64,000 nt of DNA from JACRCG01 sp964524835 (GCA_964524835.1 CAZGEG010000001.1:62001-126000); one strand, 5' to 3'. Counted from the first letter of the stretch, positions 24,314-33,395 are shown. Notes: a model not told the origin generated them from the sequence alone. Numbers and translations: made by a program.

Positions 24314-26047
24314 TTAGTTGGTTCTGTTGTTCAAGCCTTGCTTCAGCAGATCACCGAATGTTGATGTTGATTCGCCCTGTGACCCCATATACTGCTCGAA
24401 TTCGGCTTTTTCCGTCGCGACATGCATCGATTTAATCGACAGGGATATGCGGCGCTCTTTAGAGTCACAGCTGAGTACAACAGCTTCGAGTGTGTCGCCG
24501 ATGGCCGCAAATTCCTTCGCGGAGGCAACTTTTTCGCGTGACAGCTCGGATACGTGGATCAGGCCTTCGATCCCCTCTTCCAGTTCGACGAAAACACCGA
24601 AGTCGGTCAATGAAGTAACTTTACCGCTGACCAGTGCTCCCGCACGGTACTTGCCGGGGGCAAGGCTCCAAGGATCGGGCTCAAGCTGCTTGATGCCGAG
24701 GGAGAGACGCTCATTTTCCACGTCGACCTTGAGAACGACCGCCTGAACCAGGCTTCCCTTCTCGTAGACATCGCCGGGGTGCTTGATGCGTTTCGTCCAG
24801 GACATGTCCGAGACATGCACCAGACCGTCGATGCCGTCTTCGATGCCGATAAACATGCCGAAATCGGTCATGTTTTTGATCTGCCCTTCGATTCTGGTGC
24901 CGGCAGGATATTTTTCCGCGATCGTCGTCCAGGGATTTTCGGAAACCTGCTTGAGCCCCAGTGAAATTTTGCGGTTCCCCATGTCGATGCCGAGGATAAC
25001 CGTTTCAACCTCATCACCGATGTTGAGGATATCGGCAGCGCGGCGGACCCGCTTGGTCCAGGACATCTCCGAAACGTGGATCAGGCCTTCAATGCCCGGT
25101 TCCAGTTCGACGAATGCACCGTATTCCATCAGGCTGACAACCTTGCCGTGAACCCGGTTGCCGATCGGGAACTTGGCGGGTACGTCAATCCAGGGGTCCG
25201 TCAGGGTCTGCTTGATCCCGAGGGAGATTTTCCCTTTGGCGCGGTCGAATTTGAGAACCTTGGCGGTGATCTGCTGGCCCGGCTTGAGAACTTCTGTCGG
25301 TTTGCCGACTCGGCCCCAGGAAAGGTCGGACACGTGGAGCAGGCCGTCAACACCGCCCAGGTCCACAAAGGCGCCGTAATCGGTAACATTCTTGATAGTG
25401 CCCTGCACGATCTGCCCTTCTTCGAGTTTTTCGAGAGTGATGTCACGGATGGCGGCACGCTCTTCCTCGAGGACGGAGCGACGGGAGAGCACGATATTGT
25501 CGCGGCGCTGGTTAACCTTGATGACCTTGAATCGCCCTGTAACCCCGATATAGCTGTCCGAGTCGGATGAAGGACGGATATCAACCTGTGACGAGGGAAG
25601 GAACGCCTGAAGTCCGCCGATGTCGACGGTAAAGCCGCCGTTTACCTTGCCGGTAATGGTGCCTTCGATGATGCCGCCTTCCTGGCAGGCGTCGCCGATC
25701 TTGTCCCAGGCGGAAAGATAGTCCGCCTTTTTCTTGGAGAGGACATACCCTTTTTTTCCGTCCTGACGGGTCATCAGTACGCGGATCTTGTCGCCGACCT
25801 GCACTGATACTTCGCCGTCAGCATTGGTAAACTCGGTCAATGGAACATGCCCTTCCGACTTCAACCCGATATCAACAAGGACCGTATCAACATCCACACG
25901 CACTACAGTTCCCTCTATGATTTTATCCCGTTCGGGACGATCTTTTAAACTCTCAGTGAAAAGCGCTGCAAATTCACTGCTTTGCTGATCGCCGTCGAAT
26001 TCTTCATTCTCATCTCCGGCAGCGTCAAGCCTTTTAAAATCAACCAT
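24314..26047 (-). CDS. rpsA: 30S ribosomal protein S1
   Basis: The 577-residue protein contains six S1 (OB-fold) domains. The first two, more divergent, begin at IIEGTVVRVDVDTVLVDIGLKSEG and GGIIEGTITGKVNGGFTVDIGG. The last four carry the repeating G-x-V-x-x-x-x-x-(Y/F)-G-(A/V/M)-F-V/I pattern followed by GLIHVSE(L/M)SW. S1 anchors mRNA on the ribosome. It sits between ispH and ihfB, and a good promoter overlaps the end of ispH, so it can be expressed apart from the pheA-ispH run. Confidence 0.97.
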   Translation of the reverse strand: MVDFKRLDAAGDENEEFDGDQQSSEFAALFTESLKDRPERDKIIEGTVVRVDVDTVLVDIGLKSEGHVPLTEFTNADGEVSVQVGDKIRVLMTRQDGKKGYVLSKKKADYLSAWDKIGDACQEGGIIEGTITGKVNGGFTVDIGGLQAFLPSSQVDIRPSSDSDSYIGVTGRFKVIKVNQRRDNIVLSRRSVLEEERAAIRDITLEKLEEGQIVQGTIKNVTDYGAFVDLGGVDGLLHVSDLSWGRVGKPTEVLKPGQQITAKVLKFDRAKGKISLGIKQTLTDPWIDVPAKFPIGNRVHGKVVSLMEYGAFVELEPGIEGLIHVSEMSWTKRVRRAADILNIGDEVETVILGIDMGNRKISLGLKQVSENPWTTIAEKYPAGTRIEGQIKNMTDFGMFIGIEDGIDGLVHVSDMSWTKRIKHPGDVYEKGSLVQAVVLKVDVENERLSLGIKQLEPDPWSLAPGKYRAGALVSGKVTSLTDFGVFVELEEGIEGLIHVSELSREKVASAKEFAAIGDTLEAVVLSCDSKERRISLSIKSMHVATEKAEFEQYMGSQGESTSTFGDLLKQGLNNRTN

Positions 26048-26099
26048 TACACCATACCCCCTGAACGTTTATCGTTCTTCTGTTTTTATTGAGCTTCAT

Positions 26100-26128
26100 A
26101 ATGTAGCAATAAGAGCCCAATATTTCAA
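26100..26128 (-). promoter_or_regulatory. Sigma-70 type promoter of rpsA
   Basis: On the minus strand TTGAAA and TACATT are 17 bases apart. The -35 element overlaps the last codons of ispH, and transcription would start about 45 bases before rpsA. A small hairpin (gaacg / cgttc, 26073-26087) falls in the leader. Confidence 0.6.
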
Positions 26129-26967
26129 TCGCTTTTATTCAATTCTTCAACTTTGTTCACAACTTCATCGATAATCCACTTGGGAGTCGAGGCGCCGGCG
26201 GTGACCCCGACTTTCTCGGCGCCTTCAAACCACGCCTCGTTAATCTCCGCCGCTGTTTCAATATGATAGGTGCGCGGCTGAAGTTCGGCACAGACTTCAA
26301 GCAGCCTCCTGGTGTTGGCGCTGTTGAAACCGCCGATAACCAGCATGCAGTCGACCTGGCTTGCCAGCTCTTTCGCCTCTTCCTGGCGGACCGCGGTCGC
26401 GTCGCAGATCGTGTTGAAGACGCGGATCTCGCCTCCCCGCAGCAGACATTCTCCCACGACGTTCTTCAGGTTTTCGAAAGATTGGGTCGTCTGGGCCACC
26501 ACCCCGATTTTCTTCATCTTCGGAAGTTTTTTGACCTCATCGCCCGACGCGACGACATAAACCTTCTCGCCGCCGTAGGAAACGATCGACTGGACCTCGG
26601 GATGGTCCGCATCCCCGACGACTACCACTCCGTAACCTTCCTCCGACAGGCTCTTCACGTGATCCTGGGCCTTCTTGACGAACGGACAGGTCGCATCGAC
26701 TATGGTGAGGTTCTTCCTCTGTGCCTCGGTGATATCCTTCTGTTCGACTCCGTGGGAGCGGATGATGATAGTCCCGCACTCCATGTCATCGAGGGAATTG
26801 AGGGCGCGAATCCCGAGAGTTTCAAGCTTTCCGACGACCTGGGGGGAATGGATGATCGGCCCGAGCGTGTAGGTTTTCTGATCCTTGCCCGCCGCTTCAA
26901 ACGCCAGTTGCGTTGCACGTTTGACCCCGAAACAGAATCCGGCCTGCTTTGCAAGGATAACTTTCAT
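26125..26967 (-). CDS. ispH: 4-hydroxy-3-methylbut-2-enyl diphosphate reductase
   Basis: IspH makes IPP and DMAPP in the last step of the MEP pathway, using a [4Fe-4S] cluster. The 280-residue protein has the three cluster Cys at AGFCFGVKRA, VDATCPFV and FNTICDAT, the substrate motifs SHGV and GDADHPEV, and GGFNSANTRRL. In some Geobacter relatives IspH and S1 are fused, whereas here they are separate genes. Its ATG overlaps the cmk stop in an ATGA, implying coupled translation. Confidence 0.97.
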   Translation of the reverse strand: MKVILAKQAGFCFGVKRATQLAFEAAGKDQKTYTLGPIIHSPQVVGKLETLGIRALNSLDDMECGTIIIRSHGVEQKDITEAQRKNLTIVDATCPFVKKAQDHVKSLSEEGYGVVVVGDADHPEVQSIVSYGGEKVYVVASGDEVKKLPKMKKIGVVAQTTQSFENLKNVVGECLLRGGEIRVFNTICDATAVRQEEAKELASQVDCMLVIGGFNSANTRRLLEVCAELQPRTYHIETAAEINEAWFEGAEKVGVTAGASTPKWIIDEVVNKVEELNKSD

Positions 26968-27665
26968 GGGGAAGATTCCCTGCCCTCTGTTTTAGTGCGG
27001 CAGATTTCAATCATACCGGTCAGCACCTCGTCAATGGAGAGCCGGGACGAATCGATCAGGACCGCGTCATCAGCCTGCCTGAGCGGCGCTATATCACGTT
27101 CCGAATCCTGCCGGTCCCGCCTGGCGACGTCGGCGATAGTATCGGTGAGTGTAACCGGTTCTCCTTTGGCGGTCAATTCTTCACACCGTCTTCTGGCGCG
27201 CTCTTCAACCGACGCGACCAGAAAGAATTTAACTTCGGCATCGGGGAACACGACCGTACCGATATCGCGTCCTTCGAGAACCACGCCCCCCCTGCTTCCC
27301 ATCTGCTGCTGGGATTTAAGCAGCGCATCCCGCACCGGCTTGAGAGCCGAGGTCCGGGAGGTCAGGAGCGACATCTCCGGGGTGCGGATCCGGTCCGTTA
27401 CATCCAGACCGTTGGCGCGTACGGTCTGCCGTCCCGAAACCTGTTCAAGCCGTATGTCAAGATCACGACAGAACCGCTTGACTGCGGCAAGATCGCCGAG
27501 ATCAATGCCGGCACGGTCAAGCATGAGTGCGGCTGCCCGGTACATGGCCCCGGTATCGATCTGGAGATAGCCGAGGCGCTCAGCCAGCAGGCGGGCGATG
27601 GTGCTTTTTCCCGCGCCGGAAGGCCCGTCTATCGCGATGATGATGCCGTCAGGTCTTGAAGGCAT
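26964..27665 (-). CDS. cmk: Cytidylate kinase
   Basis: The 233-residue enzyme phosphorylates CMP and dCMP. It has the P-loop IDGPSGAGKSTIARLLAERLG, the CMP-binding IDTGAMYRAAALMLDRAG, EGRDIGTVVFPDAEVKFFLVAS and the Arg-rich region RRCEEL. Placement between aroA and ispH-rpsA is common in bacteria. It starts 4 bases after the aroA stop. Confidence 0.96.
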   Translation of the reverse strand: MPSRPDGIIIAIDGPSGAGKSTIARLLAERLGYLQIDTGAMYRAAALMLDRAGIDLGDLAAVKRFCRDLDIRLEQVSGRQTVRANGLDVTDRIRTPEMSLLTSRTSALKPVRDALLKSQQQMGSRGGVVLEGRDIGTVVFPDAEVKFFLVASVEERARRRCEELTAKGEPVTLTDTIADVARRDRQDSERDIAPLRQADDAVLIDSSRLSIDEVLTGMIEICRTKTEGRESSP

Positions 27666-27668
27666 CGG

Positions 27669-28958
27669 TTATTTCGAGGCAACTTTTTCCAGCAGCGGGA
27701 AAAAGGTGGGGAATGATGTGGCGACACAGGCGATGTCGGTTACGGTGATCGGGCCGGAGGCGACCAGAGCGGCAACCGACATGGACATGGCTATGCGGTG
27801 GTCCCCGGAGCTGTCTACGCTTCCTCCGAGAATTTGGTCCGAACCGGTGATGTCCATGCCGTCTTCAGTTTCAACCACCGTGACTCCGAGCTTCCCGAGA
27901 TTGACGGCCATGGCGGTTATCCGGTCGGTCTCCTTGACCCGCAGCTCCCTGGCGTCCCTGACCGTGGTGGTCCCTTCGGCGCGGGCCGCGGCGATGCAGA
28001 CCGCCGGGAATTCGTCGATGGCACGGGGCACGACACCTCCGGCAATCGCGATCCCCTTGAGTCGCGAGGAGCGCACGAGAATATCGGCGACCGGCTCACC
28101 GGAAACATCCCGCTGGCCCAGCAGCTGGATATCCCCTCCCATGGCCTGCAGGATATCGATCACGCCGGTGCGGGAAGGGTTGACGCCGACATTTTTTATC
28201 AGCAGTTCGGAGTGAGGCGTGATCAGGGCGGCCACGATGAAAAAGGCGGCAGACGAGATGTCTCCCGGCACGGTCACGTCCCGGGCAGTCAGTTCGAACC
28301 CACCCCGGACCGTCACTCCGTTGTCGTGTCTGACCAGCGTCGCGCCGAACAGAGCGAACATCCGCTCCGAGTGGTCACGCGACAGGCTCGGTTCGCTGAC
28401 GGTAGTTTCGCCGTCGGCGTAGAGGCCGGCCAGCATGAGCGACGACTTGATCTGGGCGCTTGATACCGGGGACTGGTAGCTTATCCCCTTCAGCCCGCCG
28501 CCGCTGATGGCCAGGGGAGCCAGGGTGCCGCCGCTGCGGCCGGCAATGCGCGCTCCCATGCGGGTTAGCGGCTCGACGACGCGCTTCATGGGGCGCCTGC
28601 GCAGGTACCGGTCGCCGGTCACGACCGAAAAGAAAGACTGGCCTGACAGGAGGCCTGTTATCAGCCTGATAGTCGTGCCGGAGTTGCCGCAGTCAAGGAC
28701 ATCGTCCGGCTCCAGCAGCCCGTGCAGGCCGCGGCCGGTGATCCGGACCGTTTCGCCGTCATCGTCGATGGCAACTCCCATGGAGCGAAAGGCATGCATG
28801 GTGGAGAGGTTGTCCTCGCCGCGAAGAAAGCCGCGGACCGTCGTGACGCCGTTGGCAATCGCACCGAGCATGATCGAGCGGTGGGAAATGGATTTGTCGC
28901 CCGGAACGGTTATTTCACCTCTTACTGCTGCTGCCGGTTGTATGATTATGGAATTCAC
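27669..28958 (-). CDS. aroA: 3-phosphoshikimate 1-carboxyvinyltransferase (EPSP synthase)
   Basis: The 429-residue enzyme joins shikimate-3-phosphate and PEP, the sixth shikimate step. Visible are the N-terminal VPGDKSISHRSIMLGAIA, the DCGNSGTTIRLITGLLSG motif, the central SAQIKSSLMLAGLYADGET, and the C-terminal RVKETDRITAMAVNLGKLG and DHRIAMSMSVAAL. Start is GTG with GGAG 7 bases upstream. It lies between tyrA and cmk in the pheA operon, so the post-chorismate and pre-chorismate genes are expressed together. Confidence 0.97.
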   Translation of the reverse strand: MNSIIIQPAAAVRGEITVPGDKSISHRSIMLGAIANGVTTVRGFLRGEDNLSTMHAFRSMGVAIDDDGETVRITGRGLHGLLEPDDVLDCGNSGTTIRLITGLLSGQSFFSVVTGDRYLRRRPMKRVVEPLTRMGARIAGRSGGTLAPLAISGGGLKGISYQSPVSSAQIKSSLMLAGLYADGETTVSEPSLSRDHSERMFALFGATLVRHDNGVTVRGGFELTARDVTVPGDISSAAFFIVAALITPHSELLIKNVGVNPSRTGVIDILQAMGGDIQLLGQRDVSGEPVADILVRSSRLKGIAIAGGVVPRAIDEFPAVCIAAARAEGTTTVRDARELRVKETDRITAMAVNLGKLGVTVVETEDGMDITGSDQILGGSVDSSGDHRIAMSMSVAALVASGPITVTDIACVATSFPTFFPLLEKVASK

Positions 28959-28984
28959 GTGGGTTCTCCGGTTGATGATCGTAA

Positions 28985-29848
28985 TCAGACGATGCCGTCG
29001 CGAAACTGTTTTGCGGTGGTGAAAAACTCCGTCAATCCGGCCTGGTCGCCGCCGTCAATCCGCCGGCGCAGTTCGGCGAGGCTGGTGGAAAATCCGTCGA
29101 TGCTGTGCAGGAGCGCCTCCCTGTTCATCAAGGCGATGTCGCGCCACATGGCCGGGTCGGAAGAGGCGATGCGGGTAAAGTCGCGGAAGCCGCCGGCGGT
29201 GTAGGAGAGAACATTTTCTCCCTCCACATCGGCCGTTCCGACGGCATGCACCAGGGCATAGGCCGCCATATGAGGCAGGTGCGAAATTTCGGCGAAGATC
29301 CGGTCGTGATGCCCAGGCTCCATGAAACAGACATCTGCCCCGGCAAGCCTCCACAGGCCGGCGACCAGGTCCAGGGACCCGGCATCGGTTCGTTCCGTCG
29401 GCGTCAGGATGCAGCGTCTGCCACGGTAGAGGGTGGCGAAGGAGGCGGCAGCGCCGGTGTGCTCTGTGCCGGCAATCGGGTGACCGCCAACGAAGAAACT
29501 TCCGGATGGCATAAGCGCTTCGCACTCGCCGACAATCGCAGCCTTGACGCTGCCGCCGTCGGTAACGATGCAGCCGGGAGCCAAAACCGGGGCTATCTCC
29601 GCAACAATGCCGGGGATGGCACAGACCGGGACGGAAATGAACACCAGATCAGCACCCCGCACCCCACTGGCCGGGTCCTGGGTAATCTCGTCGCAAATCC
29701 CAAGTGAGAGCGCCTCCTCCAGGTTCAGACGGGACCTGTCGATGCCGACGACACTCCTCACGGCCCCGGCCTCGCGCAAGGCACGCGCAAACGAGCCGCC
29801 GATCAGCCCTACGCCGATAATGGCCAGACGTTCAATCATCAAGCTCAT
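28985..29848 (-). CDS. tyrA: Prephenate dehydrogenase
   Basis: The 287-residue enzyme leads to tyrosine via 4-hydroxyphenylpyruvate (or arogenate). The NAD-binding GVGLIGGSFARALREAG, the GSVK motif in TDGGSVKAAIV, the catalytic His in GGHPIAGTEHTG and SHLPHMAAYALVHAV are present. I chose ATG 29848, with GAGGGGG 4 bases upstream and 11 bases after the pheA stop; the open frame extends further up into pheA. It has no fused chorismate mutase or ACT domain, so feedback control may rest on other enzymes. Confidence 0.95.
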   Translation of the reverse strand: MSLMIERLAIIGVGLIGGSFARALREAGAVRSVVGIDRSRLNLEEALSLGICDEITQDPASGVRGADLVFISVPVCAIPGIVAEIAPVLAPGCIVTDGGSVKAAIVGECEALMPSGSFFVGGHPIAGTEHTGAAASFATLYRGRRCILTPTERTDAGSLDLVAGLWRLAGADVCFMEPGHHDRIFAEISHLPHMAAYALVHAVGTADVEGENVLSYTAGGFRDFTRIASSDPAMWRDIALMNREALLHSIDGFSTSLAELRRRIDGGDQAGLTEFFTTAKQFRDGIV

Positions 29849-29859
29849 CCGACCCCCTC

Positions 29860-30939
29860 TTACACCGACCGCGGATAGGAGCCGAGTACCTTGAGGAACT
29901 GGCAGCATCCCTTGAGTTCCTCCAGTGCTTCGGAAACATCGGGATCGGAGGCATGGCCGAATAGATCAAGGAAGAAGATGTACTCCCACGCCTTGCTCTT
30001 GTACGGGCGTGATTCGATCTTTGTGAGGTTGATGCCCCGCTTGGCAAAGGGCTCCAGCATGCGGCAGAGGATGCCCGGCTCATCCTTGACCGAAAAGAGC
30101 ACCGAGGTTTTGTCATTCCCGGAACGGCCGCACCCTTTGCGGGAGACCACAAGAAAACGGGTAAAATTGTTAACCTGGTCCTCGATCCTGCTCCTGACAA
30201 CCTTGAGGTCGTAGAGCGAGGCAGCCAGCTCGCTGGCTATGGCAGCCGCGGTATAATCCTCACTGACGATCTGGGCCGCCACTGCGGTGGAGGCCACATC
30301 TACCATGGGAATGCCGGGCAGGTTTTCATCGAGCCACTGACGGCACTGGGCAATCGGTTGTGCATGGGAGTAGACCTTCTTGATGTCTTCCACTCTGCCG
30401 GTACGGGACAACAGGTCGTGATGCACCTCCAGAAGTATTTCGGCGGTGATTTGCAGCTTGCTTTCCACAAACATGTCAAGAGTGTGTGAAATGACCCCCT
30501 CCGTGGAATTTTCAACCGGCACGACGCCGTACAGCGCCCTCCCCTTTTCGACCTCTTCAAAAACCGAAGGTATCGACTTCATCGGAACCAGTTCGGCCGA
30601 AAGCCCGAACTGCTGCATCGTCGCCAGGTGACTGAACGTCGCCTTGGGCCCCAGAAACGCGACCTTCATCGGAGATTCCAAAGCCAGACAGGCCGATATT
30701 ATTTCGCGGTAGATGCTTTTCAGGGCATCATTCGGGAACGGCCCCGGATTCCGGCTGAGCAGCCGTTCATAAATCTGGCGCTCGCGCCCCGGAACGTGGA
30801 AATCAAGATTGTTGCCCGACTTCAGCCTTCCAACATCAAGAACGACCTGCGACCGCTCGTTCAGCAGGGCTAGTATGGCATCGTCGATGCTGTCGATACG
30901 GGACCGAAGGTCCTGAATGGTTAACGCGTTATTCTGCAA
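29860..30939 (-). CDS. pheA: Bifunctional chorismate mutase / prephenate dehydratase (P-protein)
   Basis: The 359-residue protein has an N-terminal AroQ chorismate mutase (about residues 1-85: IDSIDDAILALLNERSQVVLDVG and PGRERQIYERLLS). Next comes prephenate dehydratase (KVAFLGPKATFSHLAT, VPVENSTEGVISHTLD). A C-terminal ACT domain with GALA/ESRP-type motif follows (FAKRGINLTKIESRPYKSKAWEYIFFLD), the known Phe sensor. It makes phenylpyruvate from chorismate. The start is probably a TTG at 30939 with AGGCGG 6 bases upstream; no ATG occurs before the mutase domain. It is first in a run of seven genes. Confidence 0.95.
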   Translation of the reverse strand: MQNNALTIQDLRSRIDSIDDAILALLNERSQVVLDVGRLKSGNNLDFHVPGRERQIYERLLSRNPGPFPNDALKSIYREIISACLALESPMKVAFLGPKATFSHLATMQQFGLSAELVPMKSIPSVFEEVEKGRALYGVVPVENSTEGVISHTLDMFVESKLQITAEILLEVHHDLLSRTGRVEDIKKVYSHAQPIAQCRQWLDENLPGIPMVDVASTAVAAQIVSEDYTAAAIASELAASLYDLKVVRSRIEDQVNNFTRFLVVSRKGCGRSGNDKTSVLFSVKDEPGILCRMLEPFAKRGINLTKIESRPYKSKAWEYIFFLDLFGHASDPDVSEALEELKGCCQFLKVLGSYPRSV

Positions 30940-30988
30940 GGAAAACCGCCTGGTGGGTAGTCGTGATAAGAAGCTGAAAAGGATGGAT

Positions 30989-31017
30989 AATGTAAATCAA
31001 GGTCCGGCAAAAAGCAA
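30989..31017 (-). promoter_or_regulatory. Candidate promoter of the pheA-tyrA-aroA-cmk-ispH operon
   Basis: On the minus strand TTGCTT and TACATT are 17 bases apart, with transcription predicted about 43 bases before the pheA start. The leader is too short to encode an aromatic leader peptide, unlike that of the DAHP synthase gene. Confidence 0.5.
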
Positions 31018-31085
31018 CCGGTTTTAGTCTTTTAGCCGTGAGTCGTGACAACATGCGAGAGAAAACAACATGTACGGCATGTCTC

Positions 31086-31171
31086 ACGCAACGACGCGAC
31101 GATGCAACGCGAAAACCATGAATCAACGCTTTGTTTTAAATGCCTTTCGTTGCGCCGTTGCGTCGTCGCGC
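31086..31171. repeat. Intergenic inverted repeat of CGCAACG/CGACG units
   Basis: A left arm rich in ACGCAACGACGCGACG units and a right arm of complementary TTGCGTCGTCGCG units flank an AT-rich centre between pheA and the HD-domain gene. It is similar in build, not in sequence, to the 17.35 kb repeat. The right arm ends beside or inside the last codons of the HD gene. Confidence 0.5.
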
Positions 31172-31175
31172 GACA

Positions 31176-31742
31176 TCAGTTTTTCTGCACCGGTTCAATT
31201 TGTTCAGGGTCAAACCTCGCCAGCCAGGCGTCAAATACAGCAACTTTTTCTTCACCGAACCGGAGCAGTTTTTTTCTCACTTGCGCTGCGGTTTTGCGCT
31301 GGTCCAGCTTCCCCGGGTTTTTTGAGTAGAACAGATCGGCAAAACAGATGATCTGCTCGGGAAGAGACACCGGACACATAGCTCGATGCGGAAGCGGCAG
31401 ATTCTGCCGGACTATGTCATCGCAGGTCAAACCGACGCCGGTATGGCGTTCACATACCAGACCGTGAAGCGGGTAGCCTTCCTTCTCCAGAATGTCGCGC
31501 CCGAGAACGCCGTGCATGATATAGGTGTTCCCGCCATGCAGCCCGAGTTCGGGCGCATCCACCCGGCAAACGCCGATATCGTGAAGCAGAGAGGCTTCTT
31601 CAATAAAGATCCGGTCATTCCCTGATACCGCCAGACGGTCTGCGACCTCCAGAGCAAGGTCTGCGACGTGCCGGCTGTGCTCGACTACGATTCTGAACGG
31701 CTCACCCTCAAGATAACGTGCCAGTAAATCGATTTCCCACAT
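31176..31742 (-). CDS. HD-domain phosphohydrolase
   Basis: The 188-residue protein has the HD metal-site pattern: HSRHVADLALEVADRLA (first His), ASLLHDIGVCRVDAPELG (HD pair) and a later His/Asp region near LVCERHTGVGL and IICFADLFYSKNP. The compact size and HTGVGL resemble stand-alone HDIG-type hydrolases with unknown nucleotide or phosphate substrate. ATG 31742 has GGAG 8 bases upstream, and the TTG 18 bases further up lacks one. No partner gene is adjacent. Confidence 0.85.
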   Translation of the reverse strand: MWEIDLLARYLEGEPFRIVVEHSRHVADLALEVADRLAVSGNDRIFIEEASLLHDIGVCRVDAPELGLHGGNTYIMHGVLGRDILEKEGYPLHGLVCERHTGVGLTCDDIVRQNLPLPHRAMCPVSLPEQIICFADLFYSKNPGKLDQRKTAAQVRKKLLRFGEEKVAVFDAWLARFDPEQIEPVQKN

Positions 31743-31853
31743 GCAGCTGACTCCAGTCAAAATTTTGAATAGTCCCGCTCCCCGCCAGTGCAGTATTGCG
31801 TCAAATATACGACATCACGCTATAACTATATGTTATTATTATATCTAACAGAT

Positions 31854-31869
31854 TGGCACTGATTATGCT
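31854..31869 (+). promoter_or_regulatory. Sigma-54 promoter before a 55-aa ORF
   Basis: TGGCAC-TGATT-ATGCT matches the -24 element fully and keeps the GC of the -12 element at the right spacing. Transcription would start about 50 bases before the small ORF. Confidence 0.65.
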
Positions 31870-31929
31870 TACGGATACACATAGCGGCAGGAGCTGCAGC
31901 ATATAATGGTCTGTTTTCAGGAGTCCGTC

Positions 31930-32097
31930 ATGTACGCAAAATTTCCATTTTACTCAGTGGCCCAGATGTATGCACTGTCCCTGAACACTCCCGTTGCCAT
32001 CATGCTCGGATCTGACCACCTCTATTGGGTAGTAGACCGGGGCAACGAGCTGAAGTTTGCCCAGGAGGGGTGTTCACTGCTGTCGCATGCCGTCTAG
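31930..32097 (+). CDS. Small uncharacterised protein (55 aa)
   Basis: An ATG with AGGAG 6 bases upstream opens 55 codons (MYAKFPFYSVAQMYALSL ... LSHAV). I do not recognise the family. The sequence has no signal peptide or clear membrane helix; a GSDHLYWVVDRGNELKFAQEG stretch suggests a small folded beta-containing domain. A sigma-54-like promoter sits 60 bases upstream, and the only genes nearby run the other way, so it would be a single-gene transcript. The good ribosome-binding site and promoter argue for a real gene. Confidence 0.6.
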   Translation: MYAKFPFYSVAQMYALSLNTPVAIMLGSDHLYWVVDRGNELKFAQEGCSLLSHAV

Positions 32098-32129
32098 AAC
32101 TAAACTGACGGAGATGGGCGTTCGATGAA

Positions 32130-33395
32130 CTAATCATCTTCCTGATGGATAATCGAGCTTCTCCAGTTGAAGGCTTCAAGCTGCGCAGTCAGCAATTGAT
32201 CGAGCGAAACCCCGCATTCAACCAGCAGAACAGTCACCGCATCAAAATCAGTCACCTCAAGTTTTTCAGTCAGCATCAACATCCTGCCAAGCCTACCCTC
32301 CCTCTTTAACAGGGCCGAACTGACATCATCATTAAGGTTCAGATTGGCAATTATCTCTTCCATCGGCGTTTCAAACAGGACATCCAGCAATGACAGGATA
32401 CCCACCATGAAGGCGGCTTCCGCCTGCTCATCACTGGCAGCACGGCAGGACATCTGAATCAGCATAATCTCCATCAGCCGTCCGCGGACGGCGGCCATCT
32501 CGAGAAGCGGATGGTTCATGCTTCGCGAATCATGGCCGGCAAACAGCGAAAGCTGTGTCCAGCGGCGCAGATGATTCATTCCCAGCAGGAGAATCGCATG
32601 CCGGAGCGTCTTGATTTTTTCCCGCATCCCGAGAGCCACCGAGTTAACTAGTTTTAACAGATTATAGGAAAGCCCTGGATTCTCCTTGAAAGTCGTTTCT
32701 ATGGCCTCGACAGTGGCATTCATTGTCAGCTGCTGCAGCAGCTTCAGCAGTGCCAGCCCGGAGACATCTATCTTTTTGCGGTTGAGCACGACAGGCCGCG
32801 CAAAAAAATACCCCTGGAACTGGTCAAAACCGAGGTCGTAGCAGACCTGGAACTGCTCCACGGTTTCCACTTTTTCAGCCAAAAGTTTGACAGGAAATTT
32901 GCGCAGCTTTCTGACTATTTCCGGGAGCGCTTCCAACCCCGTCAGGAGAATGTCGATTTTGACAATGTCCACAACATAGTATATCTCGCTGTTGGCGGCA
33001 TCGAACTCATGATCATCAAGAGCAAGAAGGAAACCGAGCTCCTTCAGTTCACGACAGCGGTCTAGCACCTGGTCATCAAGGCGGATCACCTCCAGCAGTT
33101 CCAGTACCGTCTGGCCAATCGGCAGGAGCTCAAGCATTTCCGACAGCAACAGACTGAGGTGGACATTTATGAAGCCGAACTTCCCCCCCAGTACCTCATG
33201 CATTCCGAACGATGCAAGCGCATGGGTTATGACATTCGAGCTGGCGTGGGAATAGCTTTCAAAGACTGCATGGTCCATATCTGCCGAACGGAACAGCAAT
33301 TCATAGCCGACAATCTCCTGATTGCGGTCTAGAATCGGCTGACGCCCCAGAAAGAATTTTTCAGATGGTGCGCTCATAGTAAACCGGTGCTGCAT
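32130..33395 (-). CDS. EAL-HDOD signalling protein (YuxH-like)
   Basis: The protein is 421 residues from ATG 33395 or 415 from ATG 33377; neither has a strong ribosome-binding site. It has an N-terminal EAL-type domain (FFLGRQPILDRNQEIVGYELLFR to about residue 205). A C-terminal HDOD domain follows (LLKLLQQLTMNATVEAIETTFKENPGLSYNLLKLVNS). The EAL part keeps ELLFR and an AEKVET segment, but the DDFGTG motif reads DDHEFD, so c-di-GMP hydrolysis is doubtful. The HDOD domain lacks HD catalytic pairs by definition. Such proteins act as sensors or adaptors in signalling. Confidence 0.88.
   Translation of the reverse strand: MQHRFTMSAPSEKFFLGRQPILDRNQEIVGYELLFRSADMDHAVFESYSHASSNVITHALASFGMHEVLGGKFGFINVHLSLLLSEMLELLPIGQTVLELLEVIRLDDQVLDRCRELKELGFLLALDDHEFDAANSEIYYVVDIVKIDILLTGLEALPEIVRKLRKFPVKLLAEKVETVEQFQVCYDLGFDQFQGYFFARPVVLNRKKIDVSGLALLKLLQQLTMNATVEAIETTFKENPGLSYNLLKLVNSVALGMREKIKTLRHAILLLGMNHLRRWTQLSLFAGHDSRSMNHPLLEMAAVRGRLMEIMLIQMSCRAASDEQAEAAFMVGILSLLDVLFETPMEEIIANLNLNDDVSSALLKREGRLGRMLMLTEKLEVTDFDAVTVLLVECGVSLDQLLTAQLEAFNWRSSIIHQEDD

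Noticed and set aside
26263..27570. 435-codon plus-strand ORF
   Set aside because: It lies wholly opposite ispH and cmk, both unmistakable.
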